Source: Gemmatimonadota bacterium
GTDB taxonomy: Bacteria > Gemmatimonadota > Gemmatimonadetes > Gemmatimonadales > Gemmatimonadaceae
Direction of reading: 5' to 3'
NCBI GenBank assembly: GCA_029884515.1
Contig: JAOUHR010000125.1
Location: forward strand, 1 to 6,134
DNA length: 6,134 nt
Both the position numbers and the translations under genes were made by a program. Below, piece by piece: positions 1 to 6,085 of the stretch (positions are counted from its first letter, which is position 1; every line of letters starts with the position of its first letter). The notes beneath the pieces were generated by a model. That model searched no databases, was not told the origin of the DNA, and saw nothing but the letters and a program-made list of their open reading frames with translations.

Positions 1-99
1 CACGTAGGTGCGCGACATCCCGCCGCCGCCGAGCTCGCGCTCGATCACGAAGGAGTCGCCGAGCGAGGCCTGGACCCGTCTCCGGATGTCGTCGGTCAT
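1..99 (-). CDS. Ser/Thr protein kinase, N-terminal fragment (cut by window edge)
   Basis: This is the first 33 codons of a gene running off the left edge. It starts at the ATG at 99-97, and the frame stays open to base 1. The peptide begins MTDDIRRRVQASLGDSFVIE and continues RELGGGGMSRTYV. The LGxGGMxxxY pattern (residues 23-32) is the ATP-binding glycine loop that opens bacterial Hanks-type (PknB-like) kinases, and the preceding LGDSFVIEREL matches the usual first strand of the domain. Such kinases phosphorylate Ser/Thr on partner proteins and often carry a C-terminal membrane segment and sensor domain, which would lie outside this window. Thr31 sits where many relatives have Val in the loop; with only 33 residues this may simply be family variation. 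The gene is divergent from the pilT-like gene. Kinase identity is fairly sure from the motif, but catalytic residues and partner domains cannot be seen. Confidence 0.75.
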   Translation of the reverse strand, partial: MTDDIRRRVQASLGDSFVIERELGGGGMSRTYV

Positions 100-245
100 G
101 TCAGCGCGGCGGGTGTGGGCACAAGGCAATGTACGACGGCAACCCGCCCGCGCGCGAGAGCGCCGCACCACGCGCCGCGCGCGACATCAGCTGACACCAA
201 CACTCCCGAAAGTGGCGTCCCGCGGTCATCATTCGATAGCCACCG
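100..245. promoter_or_regulatory. Divergent intergenic region, kinase / pilT
   Basis: These 146 bases separate the kinase start (minus) from the pilT-like gene (plus), so they should hold promoters for both. I see no convincing -35/-10 pair in either direction. A TACATT-like hexamer on the minus strand about 30 bases before the kinase ATG is a weak candidate -10 without a good partner. No Shine-Dalgarno sequence precedes the kinase ATG or any of the three possible pilT starts. If pilT actually begins at 288 or 321, the non-coding region is longer. Confidence 0.3.
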
Positions 246-1421
246 GTGCTGCCGGCGACCCCGCGACCCGCAACCCCTGGACCCGACGTGACCGCTCCTG
301 CCACAGCCGCCGCACCCGCGATGGACATGGTGAACGCCTTCCGCGCCGTCCTGAAGAAGGCCATCCAGCTGGGGGCCTCCGATGTGCACGTGAGCGCGGG
401 CGGCCCGTTCCGCATGCGGCTCCGCGGCCAGGTGGTGCCGGTCACGGGCACACCGAACCTCGAGCCGGCCGACACCGCGGCCATCGCGGGCGCCATCCTG
501 CTCGACGCCAAGCATGCCACGCCACAGACCGTCGACGCCGTGGTCCGCAGCCTCACCGACCTCGACTGCTCCTACTCGATGTCCGGATTGGGGCGCTTCC
601 GCGTGAACCTCTGCAGCCAGCGCGGGTCGATCGCCGCCACGCTGCGGAACATCCCCATCACGCTCCCCGACATCGCCGGCCTCAACCTGCCGCCGGTGCT
701 GCAGGCGCTCGCCGAGGAGGACCGCGGCCTCATCCTCGTCACGGGGGTGACCGGCAGCGGCAAGTCGTCCACGCTGGCGGCAATGCTCTCGCACATCAAC
801 AAGACGAAGCCGGTGAAGGCCATCACCATCGAGGACCCGATCGAGTTCCTCTACAAGGACGATCGCGCCATCATGATCCAGCGCGAACTCGGCGGCGACA
901 CCGACAGCTTCGCCCGCGCCCTCCGCGCCGCGCTCCGGCAGGACCCCGACATCATCATGGTCGGCGAGATGCGCGACATGGAGACGGTGGACATCGCGCT
1001 CAAGGCTGCCGAGACGGGCCACCTCGTGTTCAGCACGGTGCACACGAGCGACGCGGTGAAGACCATCTCGCGCCTGGTGAGCGTCTTCCCCGCGGAGGAA
1101 CAGCCGGCGGTGCGGATGCGGCTCGCCGAGACGCTGCGGGGCGTGATCTCGCAGCGGCTCTTGCCGCGCAAGGACGGCCAGGGGCGCGTGCCCGCGGTGG
1201 AAGTGATGCGCAACACGCCCGCGGTCGCCGACCTCATCATGGACGCGTCGCGCACGGGGGACATCAAGGACCTGATCGTCGAGGGGCGGAGCCAGTACGG
1301 TATGCAGACCTTCGACCAGCACCTGATGGACCTCTACAAGAGCGACCTGATCACGGCCGAGGTCGCCAAGGCGGCGGCGACGAGCCCGGCCGACTTCGCG
1401 CGCAACCTCGAGTTCCAGTAG
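246..1421 (+). CDS. pilT: Type IV pilus retraction-type ATPase (PilT family)
   Basis: This is a hexameric cytoplasmic ATPase of the PilT branch of secretion ATPases, which powers pilus retraction in twitching motility and DNA uptake. Numbering from the GTG at 246 (391 aa): an N-terminal PAS-like region with AIQLGASDVHVSAG (about 39-52); Walker A GVTGSGKSS with Lys173; Asp box with Glu196-Asp197; Walker B DPDIIMVGEMRD at 233-244 with Glu241; His box HLVFSTVHT at 259-267. The C-terminal MQTFDQHLMDLYKS also matches PilT. No N-terminal PilB/GspE domain or zinc-binding Cys cluster is present, which argues against an extension ATPase. The first 25 residues are Pro/Ala-rich and unlike the family, so the ATG at 321 (366 aa) or the GTG at 288 (377 aa) may be the true start. 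None has a clear ribosome binding site. PilU is an alternative. No other pilus gene is in the window. It converges with the lipoprotein gene. Confidence 0.93.
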   Translation: MLPATPRPATPGPDVTAPATAAAPAMDMVNAFRAVLKKAIQLGASDVHVSAGGPFRMRLRGQVVPVTGTPNLEPADTAAIAGAILLDAKHATPQTVDAVVRSLTDLDCSYSMSGLGRFRVNLCSQRGSIAATLRNIPITLPDIAGLNLPPVLQALAEEDRGLILVTGVTGSGKSSTLAAMLSHINKTKPVKAITIEDPIEFLYKDDRAIMIQRELGGDTDSFARALRAALRQDPDIIMVGEMRDMETVDIALKAAETGHLVFSTVHTSDAVKTISRLVSVFPAEEQPAVRMRLAETLRGVISQRLLPRKDGQGRVPAVEVMRNTPAVADLIMDASRTGDIKDLIVEGRSQYGMQTFDQHLMDLYKSDLITAEVAKAAATSPADFARNLEFQ

Positions 1422-1443
1422 GGCCGCACCCGCGCTGGTGGCC

Positions 1444-1475
1444 GCCGGGCCGCCTGGTCGCTCGGCGCGCCCGGC
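1444..1475. terminator. Candidate bidirectional hairpin between convergent genes
   Basis: GCCGGGC (1444-1450) pairs with GCCCGGC (1469-1475). After a one-base bulge at 1468, CGCC (1451-1454) pairs with GGCG (1464-1467), leaving a 9-base loop. It lies between the pilT stop (1421) and the lipoprotein stop (1476), where a shared terminator is expected. No T-run follows on either strand, and in DNA this GC-rich an 11-pair imperfect stem could arise by chance, so the call is weak. Confidence 0.3.
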
Positions 1476-1949
1476 CTAGAACCATCGCCCAACGGCGTCG
1501 ATCAGCCCGTCCGCTCCAGACACGATGAGGAGGATGGCTCCTCCGACCGCCGCCCAGAGGAGCGCGCTGCCAAGGATCTGTCTTGCCGCCGACACGGGCA
1601 CGATCCGCACCACCTGCGCGGAGTCGCGCGTGACGACGATCGCCGCCGTGCCAGAAGCCGGGCATTCCGGCGGTGGGGGAACGACCATCGGTTCGAGGGT
1701 CTCGACCGTGCGGAACCAGAGCGTGTCGCCCGACGCCTTCGCGATCCGCCCGCCGATCCGGCGTACCGTGCAAGACTCGGCGCTGAGGCTATCGGCGACC
1801 TGCCGATGCACCGCCACGGGACCACGCAGCCCGGTCACCTCGATGTGCGCGCCCTCGGGATAAGGCGCGACCGCTGGCCGGGCGGTGCCTCCCAGGCAGC
1901 CCGCGACCAATACACCGGCTGCCGCGACGGTCCATCCACCGCGGCTCAC
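1476..1949 (-). CDS. Small lipoprotein with C-terminal membrane segment, unknown function
   Basis: This is a 157-aa protein starting at a GTG. Its N-terminus has a short hydrophobic stretch and the lipobox LVAGC with Cys18, so it should be cleaved by signal peptidase II and lipidated. Residues 34-118 look like a small beta-rich domain containing VRRIGGRIAKASGDTLWFRT (62-81), a pattern I associate with small SH3/LSm-like lipoproteins of Gemmatimonadota-type genomes (recollection, not a search). Cys60 and Cys96 could form a disulfide. A second hydrophobic stretch at about 125-146 (ILGSALLWAAVGGAILLIVS) would span a membrane, which is odd for a lipoprotein. The gene starts 2 bases after the cysteine synthase stop, so the two are probably co-transcribed, with no functional link visible. 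I do not recognise a named family. Coding status is supported by the signal peptide, the tight spacing and the lack of a better frame. Confidence 0.75.
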   Translation of the reverse strand: MSRGGWTVAAAGVLVAGCLGGTARPAVAPYPEGAHIEVTGLRGPVAVHRQVADSLSAESCTVRRIGGRIAKASGDTLWFRTVETLEPMVVPPPPECPASGTAAIVVTRDSAQVVRIVPVSAARQILGSALLWAAVGGAILLIVSGADGLIDAVGRWF

Positions 1950-1951
1950 GG

Positions 1952-3079
1952 TCAGTCCGTTCGGCTGCCGCCGCGCCGCTCGATCCGCTGCACCAGCCGG
2001 AAGACACCCGCCGGGCTGCTGGCCGGATCGTCCGGGTCGTAGCAGACGTCACACACCCGGTTGATCGCGCGGAAGCCGAGGAGCTGCACATGCGGGGTGC
2101 GATGGCCCGGCTGCACGGGCTCCTCGCGCAGCAGGTCGGTGCTGAGGTACTTCTTGTTCGAATCCGAGAACACCGTCACCACCGCCGCATCCGGCCCGAG
2201 CTCGTCCTGCACGGCGAGTGCAGCGAGGAAGTTCGCGCCGCTCGAGATCCCCACGCCGAGCCCCAGCTCGGCTGCGAGCCGCTGTGCCATCAGGATCGCG
2301 TCGCCGTCGTCCACGGCGATCACGCGGTCGAGTTCGTCGAGGTGCACGATGGACGGGATGAACTCGTCGCTGATCCCCTGGATGCGGTGCCTGCCCACCT
2401 TGTGGCCGGTGGAGAGGGTCGGCGAGTTGGCGGGCTCCACCGGATGGACCTTGATGCCCGGCCGGACGCTGCGGAGGAACCGTCCCGTGCCCATGATCGT
2501 GCCGCCGGTGCCGACGCCGGCGACGAACGCCTCGGGATCCACGTGCTCTCCCTGCATCTGCGACCAGATCTCGCGGCCGGTGGTCTGGAAGTGCGCCTCG
2601 GAGTTCCACTCATTGGCGAACTGCCGTGGGAGGAAGGCGCCGGGCGTGGCGGCGGCGAGCTCCTCGGCGAGCCGGATGGAGCCGAGGAACCCGTCCTCCT
2701 CCTTCGACACGAGCCGGATCTCCGCCCCGAACGAGCGGATGATCGCGATGCGCTCCGCGCTCATCCAGTCGGGCATGAAGATCGTGACCGGGTGGCCGAG
2801 CGCGCGGCCGATGGCGCAGAAGGAGATGCCGGTGTTGCCGCTCGTCGCCTCGATGATGCGGCCGCCGGGCTCGAGCTCGCCGGACTCGATCGCGCGCCGG
2901 ATGATGTGGAGCGCCATCCGGTCCTTGATGCTCCCCGTCAGGTTCGAATGCTCGGCCTTGGCGTAGACGCGGCGCCGCAGGCCGTCGTCGTCCATCACAC
3001 AGTCGATCACCAGCAGCGGCGTGTTGCCCACGAGGACGCGCAGGCCGCGGAGTCGGTCGATCTCGTTGAGTGGGGACAC
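1952..3079 (-). CDS. Cysteine synthase family PLP enzyme with C-terminal CxxC tail (cysK-like)
   Basis: This is a fold-type II pyridoxal-phosphate enzyme of the O-acetylserine sulfhydrylase/cystathionine beta-synthase family. It probably makes cysteine from O-acetylserine and sulfide in the cytoplasm. From the GTG at 3079 (375 aa): VGNTPLL at 17-23; the Schiff-base lysine Lys52 in [11 protein letters not shown]; substrate loop TSGNTG at 79-84; phosphate-binding GTGGT at 190-194; [10 protein letters not shown] at 233-242, aligned with the family's IQGIGxxFIP; GISSGAN at 277-283, whose Ser contacts the PLP ring nitrogen. There is no heme-binding N-terminus and no CBS domain pair. The tail extends past the catalytic core with [11 protein letters not shown] (Cys343, Cys346), a possible metal or redox site. 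The frame is open up to 3295, but those codons run through the terminator and the end of the barrel gene, so this GTG was chosen. Family assignment is firm. Cysteine synthase versus cystathionine beta-synthase or another sulfur substrate is not settled. Confidence 0.92.
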   Translation of the reverse strand: MSPLNEIDRLRGLRVLVGNTPLLVIDCVMDDDGLRRRVYAKAEHSNLTGSIKDRMALHIIRRAIESGELEPGGRIIEATSGNTGISFCAIGRALGHPVTIFMPDWMSAERIAIIRSFGAEIRLVSKEEDGFLGSIRLAEELAAATPGAFLPRQFANEWNSEAHFQTTGREIWSQMQGEHVDPEAFVAGVGTGGTIMGTGRFLRSVRPGIKVHPVEPANSPTLSTGHKVGRHRIQGISDEFIPSIVHLDELDRVIAVDDGDAILMAQRLAAELGLGVGISSGANFLAALAVQDELGPDAAVVTVFSDSNKKYLSTDLLREEPVQPGHRTPHVQLLGFRAINRVCDVCYDPDDPASSPAGVFRLVQRIERRGGSRTD

Positions 3080-3110
3080 GGATGACCCGCCCGGCCAGTC
3101 GTGGGGGTGC

Positions 3111-3145
3111 AACAACCCCGGGGCGGCGCGTCGGCCGCCCCGGGG
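3111..3145 (-). terminator. Rho-independent-type terminator after the barrel gene
   Basis: CCCCGGGGCGGC (3116-3127) and GCCGCCCCGGGG (3134-3145) form a perfect 12-pair stem with a 6-base loop. Read on the minus strand, the stem is followed by TTGTTGC, a short U-rich tail. It starts 26 bases past the barrel-protein stop and ends about 30 bases before the cysteine synthase start. That position fits terminating or attenuating transcription from the barrel gene. Confidence 0.75.
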
Positions 3146-3171
3146 CCCTGCCGCGGAGTGGTTCCCTGACC

Positions 3172-3729
3172 CTACTTCTTCAGGTTGAACGACATGCCGA
3201 CCAGGAGCGGCACGAAGTTGGTCGACGAGCCGTCCTTCGAGCCCGTCATGTACCGCGTCTCTGCCCAGAACGTGGTCCGCTCGCTCCGCGTCCACGCCAG
3301 ACCGGCTCCTCCGCCGAAGACGAGCATGCTCTCGCTCCCCTCCGCACTCGGGAACTGGTCGGACTTGTAGGCATGGGTCATCGTGCCGACCGTCCCGACG
3401 ATGTACGGCTTCACGGTGGCTTCCCGGTTGAACGTGTACCCGATCGCCAGCGCCCCGATGGTCAGGTTGGTCTTGTCGCCGTCAACGTCCGAGTGGCCGT
3501 TGCTTCCGTAGAAGAAGTCGATGTCACCCCAGAGACCCGAGGACCCGAGATCCATGCCGATCCCGATGTTGGCGAGCCATCCTGTCTTGGCGTAGTCGCC
3601 GTAGTCTCCCATCGGGAAGGTGCCGCCACCGCCGAAGTACACGTACGGGTTCGCCTGTGCGCCGACGGGCACCGCAAGCGCCAGGACCGTGAGCACACCC
3701 ACGGCGAACGAAGTCATGCGCCGAATCAT
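3172..3729 (-). CDS. Small outer-membrane beta-barrel protein
   Basis: This is a 185-aa protein starting at the ATG at 3729, which has a perfect AGGAGG four bases upstream. Residues 1-26 are a classic signal peptide: MIRRM, a hydrophobic core, then AQA before Asn27, a signal peptidase I site. The mature 159 residues alternate polar and hydrophobic residues with many Gly and aromatics (for example [20 protein letters not shown] and [20 protein letters not shown]). This is typical of an OmpX/OmpW-like eight-stranded barrel, and the last strand ends VGMSFNLKK, like the C-terminal insertion signal of such proteins. Loops are Asp/Gly/Ser-rich ([15 protein letters not shown]). It should sit in the outer membrane; its ligand or role cannot be read from sequence. 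An ORF extension to 3795 is discounted because it precedes the ribosome binding site. It is flanked by a 113-base upstream gap and a strong terminator downstream, so it is probably monocistronic and well expressed. Confidence 0.88.
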   Translation of the reverse strand: MIRRMTSFAVGVLTVLALAVPVGAQANPYVYFGGGGTFPMGDYGDYAKTGWLANIGIGMDLGSSGLWGDIDFFYGSNGHSDVDGDKTNLTIGALAIGYTFNREATVKPYIVGTVGTMTHAYKSDQFPSAEGSESMLVFGGGAGLAWTRSERTTFWAETRYMTGSKDGSSTNFVPLLVGMSFNLKK

Positions 3730-3733
3730 GAGG

Positions 3734-3739
3734 CCTCCT
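3734..3739 (-). promoter_or_regulatory. Strong ribosome binding site of the barrel gene
   Basis: CCTCCT on the plus strand is AGGAGG on the coding strand, four bases before the ATG at 3729-3727. It fixes the start over the longer in-frame extension and suggests high translation. It is the strongest such site in the window. Confidence 0.8.
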
Positions 3740-3842
3740 GTCTGGAAAGGGCGAGGTCGTGCCCTGAACGTTCGCGCCACCGTCGCGGGGGGCAAGAGGG
3801 ATTGCTTTACCGGCCCGTCGGGAGATGGAGGACAGCTTCTCG

Positions 3843-4592
3843 CTATGGAAGCAGCGCGAACACCCGTGTCGGCCCGCCGCTCCCTCCCACCGTATTGACC
3901 GGGGCCACGACGACCGTGAATCCCCGCGCCGGCAACTCCGTCAGGTGGGCCGCGTTCTCGATGTGGAAGATCCCCGCCGAGTTCGTGATGCGGTGCGTCG
4001 CGAACGTCTCCGAGGGCCCGTGGTCGACGCTCGGCGAGTCGATGCCCACGCCCACGACCTTGCGCTCCCGCAGATAGGAGGCCGCGTCCTGCGCGATGCC
4101 CGGGAAGTGCTTCACGCCGTCGCGTTCATTCATGTACGCTTTCGCGTCGGACCACCGCGCGTCCCATCCCGTCGCGAAGAGCACGATCGCGCCCTCGGGT
4201 ACGGCGCCATGCTGCGCTTCCCACGCCTTCACGTCGGCCAACGTGATTTCGTAGTCCTCCGGCATGCCGGTCACCGCGATCGTGACGCCAGGGCGCACCA
4301 GATGGTCGACCGGGATCTGGTCCACCGCCCACGTGCCGCCCGAGTGGACAGGTGCGTCGAGATGCGTGCCGAAGTGCTCGTCGGTGGCGATGCGGCCCAT
4401 GCTCGGCGAGCCGGTCCGTTCGAACGTGGGCCTGCCCGACCAGGTAGGGTCCGTCGCCGAGAGGGGGTGGCCGAGGTCGAGCACGTGTGCCGGTGCGCCG
4501 CCGCGTGCGCGTCCCGTCGGCCGCGTGGCGACCGCCACGGCGGCGGCGAGACCGGCCACGGCGAGGAGCGCGGCGGCGGCACCGCGGGTCAT
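3843..4592 (-). CDS. Secreted or membrane-anchored cyclase/formamidase-family metal hydrolase
   Basis: This 249-aa protein belongs to the cyclase superfamily that includes kynurenine formamidase (KynB) and isatin hydrolase, which hydrolyse amide or lactam bonds with Zn or Mn. The signature is HFGTHLDAPVH, with His73, His77, Asp79 and His83. His200 (FATHRI) and Glu212 (IENAAHL) are 12 residues apart, as in KynB as I recall it. VLFATGWDARW (137-147), GIDSPSVDHG (183-192), TELPARGF (218-225) and the C-terminal GGSGGPTRVFAL also fit the family. Residues 5-23 are an Ala-rich hydrophobic stretch, so the enzyme is probably exported or anchored in the periplasm, whereas KynB is cytoplasmic. The ATG overlaps the PAL stop codon by four bases (ATGA), so translation is probably coupled. 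The frame stays open upstream through the whole PAL gene, but that is a GC artefact. The substrate is unknown; no tryptophan-catabolism genes are nearby. Confidence 0.9.
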   Translation of the reverse strand: MTRGAAAALLAVAGLAAAVAVATRPTGRARGGAPAHVLDLGHPLSATDPTWSGRPTFERTGSPSMGRIATDEHFGTHLDAPVHSGGTWAVDQIPVDHLVRPGVTIAVTGMPEDYEITLADVKAWEAQHGAVPEGAIVLFATGWDARWSDAKAYMNERDGVKHFPGIAQDAASYLRERKVVGVGIDSPSVDHGPSETFATHRITNSAGIFHIENAAHLTELPARGFTVVVAPVNTVGGSGGPTRVFALLP

Positions 4593-5677
4593 CGCTGCGC
4601 CGCCGTCGGCCGGAGCGTGAGCTTCTGCACGCGCCAGTTCAGGATCTCCCCCACCCAGAGCTCGTTCTCCGACGGGCAGGCCAGCTGGTGCGCCCAGCCG
4701 AACTCGCCGACCTGCTTCCCGGCCTCGCCGAGGAAGCCGAGCACCTTGCCGTCGAGCGTGAGCTTGTAGATGCGGCCGGGCACCGCGTCCACGCTGTAGA
4801 GGTACTGCGTGGGCCCGGGCGTGATGCAGATTCCCCACGGGGCGCCGCTCACGCTGAGCGGGTTCGCGCCCGCGCGCGGCATCGCCCCCACCATCACGTT
4901 GGGTTCCTTCGGGAAGGGCACGTCGATCGTGATGATCCGGAGCAGCGTGCCCTCGGGGTCGAACACCTGGATGCGACGGTTGGTGCGGTCGCCCACGTAG
5001 ATGTTCCCCTTCGCGTCGTTGGCGATGGTGTGCAGGATGTTGAACTGGCCCGGCCCGGTGCCGCGCTCGCCCCACGTCTTGATCCAGCGGCCGTCCTTGT
5101 CGGCCTTCACCACGCGTGAGTTGGTGTAGCCGTCGGCGATGAAGATGTTGCCGTCGTTGTCCCAGGCGACGTCGGTGGGCCGCGCGAAGGCCCCCCAGCG
5201 CGGCGCCGGCGGCGGCGCGCCCGGCACATGCTCGGCCGCCGGTTCCACCGCCTCGTCGCGGCGGCCGAGCGTGAGCAGCACCTCGCCCGCGGGACTGAAC
5301 TTCACGATCATGTTCGTCCCTTCGTCGCTGGTCCAGATGTTCCCCTGCCGGTCCACGCGCACCGTGTGCGCGAAGGCGAAGCCGTAGAGGTCGCGTCCGA
5401 TCTCGCGGATGAACCGTCCGTCGGGGCCGAACTCCCAGAGCTCGGAGGCGACGCCGTCGTGCACGGAGCTGTGGCTCCCCGTGCGATGGAAGACGAAGAC
5501 GTGCCGGCGCGCGTCGATGTCGATCCCCGTGACCTCGCCGAAGTGGCGGCCGGGCGGAGGCGCGAGCGGCTTGGCGTCCGACGTGAAGTCGATCGCGGTG
5601 GGTTGGGCGCCGGCCAGCGCCGCGGCGCCGGCGATGAGCACGGGAACGAGCAGGCTGGTGCTGGACCGGATTCGCAT
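4589..5677 (-). CDS. Secreted NHL six-bladed propeller, peptidyl-alpha-hydroxyglycine alpha-amidating lyase (PAL)-like
   Basis: This is a 362-aa protein from the ATG at 5677, with GAGGAG seven bases upstream. Residues 1-24 form a signal peptide ending AGA before Gln25. The rest is NHL-type blades, for example HTVRVDRQGNIWTSDEGTN (104-122), PTDVAWDNDGNIFIADGY (167-184), HTIANDAKGNIYVGDRTNRR (216-235) and HQLACPSENELWVGEILNWR (330-349). The blades align with animal PAL, which cleaves peptidyl-hydroxyglycine to an amidated peptide plus glyoxylate. VTGIDIDARRHVFVFHR supplies the catalytic-Arg equivalent (Arg65). His104, His216 and His330 match the three zinc His, and Tyr184 in DGYTNSR matches the catalytic Tyr (correspondences from memory of rat PAL). 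No monooxygenase (PHM) domain is present, so the true substrate is open; many bacterial relatives are annotated only as NHL or 6-bladed beta-propeller. Translation is coupled to the downstream cyclase. Confidence 0.85.
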   Translation of the reverse strand: MRIRSSTSLLVPVLIAGAAALAGAQPTAIDFTSDAKPLAPPPGRHFGEVTGIDIDARRHVFVFHRTGSHSSVHDGVASELWEFGPDGRFIREIGRDLYGFAFAHTVRVDRQGNIWTSDEGTNMIVKFSPAGEVLLTLGRRDEAVEPAAEHVPGAPPPAPRWGAFARPTDVAWDNDGNIFIADGYTNSRVVKADKDGRWIKTWGERGTGPGQFNILHTIANDAKGNIYVGDRTNRRIQVFDPEGTLLRIITIDVPFPKEPNVMVGAMPRAGANPLSVSGAPWGICITPGPTQYLYSVDAVPGRIYKLTLDGKVLGFLGEAGKQVGEFGWAHQLACPSENELWVGEILNWRVQKLTLRPTAAQR

Positions 5678-5684
5678 CGGAGGG

Positions 5685-5690
5685 CTCCTC
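5685..5690 (-). promoter_or_regulatory. Ribosome binding site of the PAL-like gene
   Basis: CTCCTC on the plus strand is GAGGAG on the coding strand, seven bases before the ATG at 5677-5675. It selects this Met over the longer open frame to 5845. An upstream CTCCTC (coding strand, 5698-5693) is complementary and could fold onto it. Confidence 0.65.
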
Positions 5691-5701
5691 GAGAGGAGGC
5701 C

Positions 5702-5731
5702 AATATGCGGTCCCCGATCGGACGCTCGCAA
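5702..5731 (-). promoter_or_regulatory. Candidate sigma-70-type promoter of the PAL-cyclase unit
   Basis: On the minus strand, TTGCGA (5731-5726) and CATATT (5707-5702) are separated by 18 bases, each matching 4 of 6 consensus positions. It is one of the few AT-containing spots in this GC-rich intergenic region. The start site would fall near 5695, giving a leader of about 18 bases containing the ribosome binding site. This is inference from pattern and position only. Confidence 0.4.
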
Positions 5732-5784
5732 CGCATCGACGCGCGCCGGGTCGGAGCGGGTGGCCCTCGCGCGCCACCGACACG

Positions 5785-6081
5785 TCAGGCCGTCGTGTGT
5801 CTCGCGCCGAGGTGCCGTTTCCGCTCCGCGGTGTACGTCCACCACGGCCGCGCCGGCGCGCCTCCCATGAACCGCACCGCCGAGATGAAGCAGTCGATGA
5901 GGCAGGGATCCTGCCGCGCGCCCGCGACACGGTTGCTGCGATCGTAGAGCTCGTACGGATCGCGTCCCACGAGCTGGCGCGGCTCACGGATGCCGATCGC
6001 TTCGAGGTCCGCCGCGATCGAGGGGCCGATGTTCGGGATGTCCTGCAGGCGCCGGGCCTGCACGGCGGACCTGGCCTTCAC
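5785..6081 (-). CDS. Cdd1-like helix-hairpin-helix protein
   Basis: This is a 98-aa protein from a GTG at 6081, preceded by a GGTGA-type ribosome binding site that overlaps the stop of the upstream gene. Residues 12-31 (LQDIPNIGPSIAADLEAIGI) are a helix-hairpin-helix motif with the IPxIG hairpin, usually a non-specific DNA-backbone binder. It continues with QLVGRDPYELYDR (36-48), RQDPCLIDCF (56-65) and a Trp pair in ARPWWTYT (77-84). This combination matches small Cdd1-family proteins (pathogenicity locus), often labelled mitomycin resistance protein McrB-like on weak grounds. The biochemical role is unknown; DNA binding or repair is only inferred from the fold. The frame is open to the window edge, so a longer N-terminus is possible, but the upstream codons do not resemble the family. 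It probably follows the edge gene in one transcript. A 107-base gap separates it from the PAL gene. Confidence 0.85.
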   Translation of the reverse strand: MKARSAVQARRLQDIPNIGPSIAADLEAIGIREPRQLVGRDPYELYDRSNRVAGARQDPCLIDCFISAVRFMGGAPARPWWTYTAERKRHLGARHTTA

Positions 6082-6085
6082 GCGC

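Noticed and set aside
96..1322. Long antisense open frame (408 codons) opposite pilT
   Set aside because: Its translation is Arg/His/Ala-rich with no recognisable domain, and the plus strand encodes an unmistakable PilT. It mirrors codon bias.
8..1528. 506-codon plus-strand open frame across the pilT region
   Set aside because: Low-complexity Arg/Pro/His-rich translation in a shifted frame, running through the kinase start, the intergenic region and pilT.
2061..3085. Two plus-strand frames of 300-330 codons opposite cysteine synthase
   Set aside because: No domains are visible, and the opposite strand has all cysteine synthase motifs in order.
3080..3295. N-terminal 72-codon extension of cysteine synthase
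   Set aside because: It reads through the terminator hairpin and the end of the barrel gene; the family N-terminus begins right after the GTG at 3079.
3070..4769. Plus-strand frames of over 300 codons opposite the barrel and cyclase genes
   Set aside because: They cross several real genes and the terminator, and have Arg/His-rich translations without domains or signal sequences.
3843..5987. Single 714-codon minus-strand open frame joining the cyclase to upstream sequence
   Set aside because: Only the last 249 codons look like protein. The upstream part is Arg/Gly/Ala-rich and overlaps the clearly real PAL-like gene in another frame. It is open because GC-rich DNA has few stops.
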